NCBI GenBank assembly: GCA_900199655.1
Contig: FZRE01000003.1
Coordinates: 124,001 to 188,000 of the forward strand
Direction of reading: 5' to 3'
DNA length: 64,000 bases
Origin: Prevotellaceae bacterium KH2P17
GTDB taxonomy: Bacteria > Bacteroidota > Bacteroidia > Bacteroidales > Bacteroidaceae
The first letter of the stretch is position 1. Each line of letters begins with the position of its first letter. The position numbers were made by a program, and so were the translations under genes. Below the pieces are notes generated by a model, which made no database searches, was not told where the DNA came from, and saw only the letters and a program-made list of their open reading frames with translations. Shown here one piece after another: positions 62,902 through 64,000 of the stretch.

Positions 62902-62909
62902 CAAAGTTA
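62902..62909 (-). promoter_or_regulatory. -7 box of the GH115-like gene
   Basis: Minus-strand TAACTTTG lies about 25 nt before the ATG. The -33 is weak. Confidence 0.55.
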
Positions 62910-62947
62910 CCAAATATTTGCTGCATGGGGAAATAAATTAGTTTTTA

Positions 62948-62979
62948 TTTGCGTTTCCGGCCAAATATGGGTAATTTTG
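62948..62979 (+). promoter_or_regulatory. Promoter of the Mrp/NBP35 gene
   Basis: -33 TTTG (62948-62951) and -7 TAATTTTG (62972-62979) are 20 bp apart. The leader is about 15 nt. Confidence 0.8.
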
Positions 62980-62997
62980 CAGCAAACATCAAGCATT

Positions 62998-64000
62998 ATG
63001 ACACTATATCCCAAACTGATTACCGATGCACTGGCAACGGTTATTTACCCCGGAACAAAGAAGAACCTGATAGAGAGCGAGATGCTGGCCGACAGCATCC
63101 GCATAGACGGAATGAAGGTTCAGCTGACGCTCATCTTCCCCCGCGAGACCGACCCTTTCCTCAAGTCGACCGTCAAGGCCGCCGAGGCAGCCATCCATTA
63201 CCACGTCTCCAAGGATGTTGAGGTGACGATAGAAACCGAGTACAAATCGGCTCCGCGCCCTGAACCGGGCAAGTTGCTGCCCCAGGTGAAGAACGTCATC
63301 GCCATCAGCTCGGGCAAGGGAGGCGTTGGCAAGAGCACAGTAGCCATTAACCTGGCCATCGCCCTGGCCCGCCTGGGCTACAAGGTAGGACTGCTGGACA
63401 CCGACATCTTCGGCCCGTCGATGCCCAAGATGTTCGGCGTAGAGAACGAACGGCCCTACGGAGTGGAAAAAGACGGCCGCCAACTCATTGAACCCATCGA
63501 AAAATACGGCGTGAAGATGATGTCCATCGGCTTCTTCGTAGACGCCGATACAGCCCTCGTGTGGCGCGGCGGCATGGCCACCTCGGCCCTCAAACAGCTC
63601 ATAGCCGACGTTGACTGGGGCGAACTTGACTTCTTCATCCTCGACACTCCGCCGGGCACGAGCGACATTCACCTCACCATCCTCCAAACGCTGAGCGTTA
63701 CGGGAGCCATCATCGTGAGCACGCCACAGCAGGTGGCGCTGGCCGATGCACGCAAAGGCATAGACATGTACCGTAACGACAAGGTCAACGTACCTATCCT
63801 CGGACTGGTGGAGAACATGGCTTGGTTCACCCCGGCTGAGCTGCCCGAGAACAGGTACTACATCTTCGGGCGCGACGGAGTGAAGCAACTGGCGCAGGAG
63901 ATGGACTGTCCGCTGCTGGCTCAGATACCCATTGTGCAGAGCATACGCGAAGGAAGTGACGACGGAAAGCCCGTGGCCACCAACGCAGACAGCATGAGCG
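62998..64000 (+). CDS. Mrp/NBP35 family ATPase (Fe-S carrier), 3' end missing
   Basis: From the ATG at 62998 (MTLYPKLITDAL) 334 codons are visible and the frame is open to the right edge; the family is about 370 aa. The first ~90 residues are a MIP18/DUF59-like domain. The deviant Walker A SSGKGGVGKST follows, then DTDIFGPSMPKMFG and LDTPPGTSDIHLT. These ATPases hold and transfer Fe-S clusters in the cytoplasm. It is divergent from the GH115-like gene. Confidence 0.94.
   Translation, partial: MTLYPKLITDALATVIYPGTKKNLIESEMLADSIRIDGMKVQLTLIFPRETDPFLKSTVKAAEAAIHYHVSKDVEVTIETEYKSAPRPEPGKLLPQVKNVIAISSGKGGVGKSTVAINLAIALARLGYKVGLLDTDIFGPSMPKMFGVENERPYGVEKDGRQLIEPIEKYGVKMMSIGFFVDADTALVWRGGMATSALKQLIADVDWGELDFFILDTPPGTSDIHLTILQTLSVTGAIIVSTPQQVALADARKGIDMYRNDKVNVPILGLVENMAWFTPAELPENRYYIFGRDGVKQLAQEMDCPLLAQIPIVQSIREGSDDGKPVATNADSMS

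Overview
The window looks like chromosome from a fairly GC-rich member of the Bacteroidales, most likely Prevotellaceae. The evidence is the recurrent Bacteroidetes promoter (TTTG at -33, 19-20 bp, TAnnTTTG at -7), poor Shine-Dalgarno sites, type IX secretion genes (porQ next to cmk, and a porE-like gene), Bacteroidetes families such as DUF1573, DUF5056 and DUF6249, and an OPT transporter. The genus assignment is inference. No phage, conjugative element, rRNA or CRISPR array is visible; one tRNA-Ser(GGA) is present.

Layout. 0.7-8.5 kb: a coupled small HExxH protein and secreted phosphoesterase, an OPT transporter, a TPR protein, a secreted M6 metalloprotease with a T9SS-like tail, and an Lrp regulator. 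8.6-11.1 kb: exbB, a membrane protein and two exbD genes, behind tRNA-Ser. 11.4-14.7 kb: tatD, an unknown gene, a polyprenyl synthase and tonB. 14.8-21.7 kb: porQ-cmk, clpB and glnA. 21.8-29.2 kb: a giant alpha-2-macroglobulin gene, DUF1573 and ispH. 29.8-36 kb: a two-component system, a flavin/ferritin-like pair, folA-thyA and an rRNA methyltransferase. 36-43.2 kb: a DUF6249 protein, an ECF sigma factor with DUF5056, porE, an acyltransferase and topB. 43.3-47.1 kb: a LUD protein divergent from lutABC. 47.7-55.5 kb: a tightly packed ten-gene minus-strand unit (MATE, Cmk-like kinase, phosphoesterase, 2-TM protein, rmlB, sigma-4-like protein, purT, fdtA, GNAT, fdtB) that appears to make a dTDP-3-(acyl)amino-3,6-dideoxyhexose. 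56-64 kb: a secreted subtilase, xseAB, ilvE, trmB, a reduced GH115-like gene and an Mrp/NBP35 ATPase cut by the right edge.

The most unusual content is intergenic. Twelve arrays share one plan: imperfect 17-bp dyads joined by 5-bp linkers, giving an exact 22-bp period. The dyad sequence differs between subfamilies (CTTCAAGnnnCTTGAAG, CGACAnnTGTCG within the 17-mer, and CTCCTTAnCGTAAGGAG), but period and linker style are kept. A separate family of 141-142 bp elements with long CCTCCCC/GGGGAGG inverted ends (REPIN/MITE-like) sits in three of the same gaps. Two genes (trmB and an OmpR-type regulator) have the -7 box 4-8 nt from the ATG, suggesting leaderless or nearly leaderless mRNAs.
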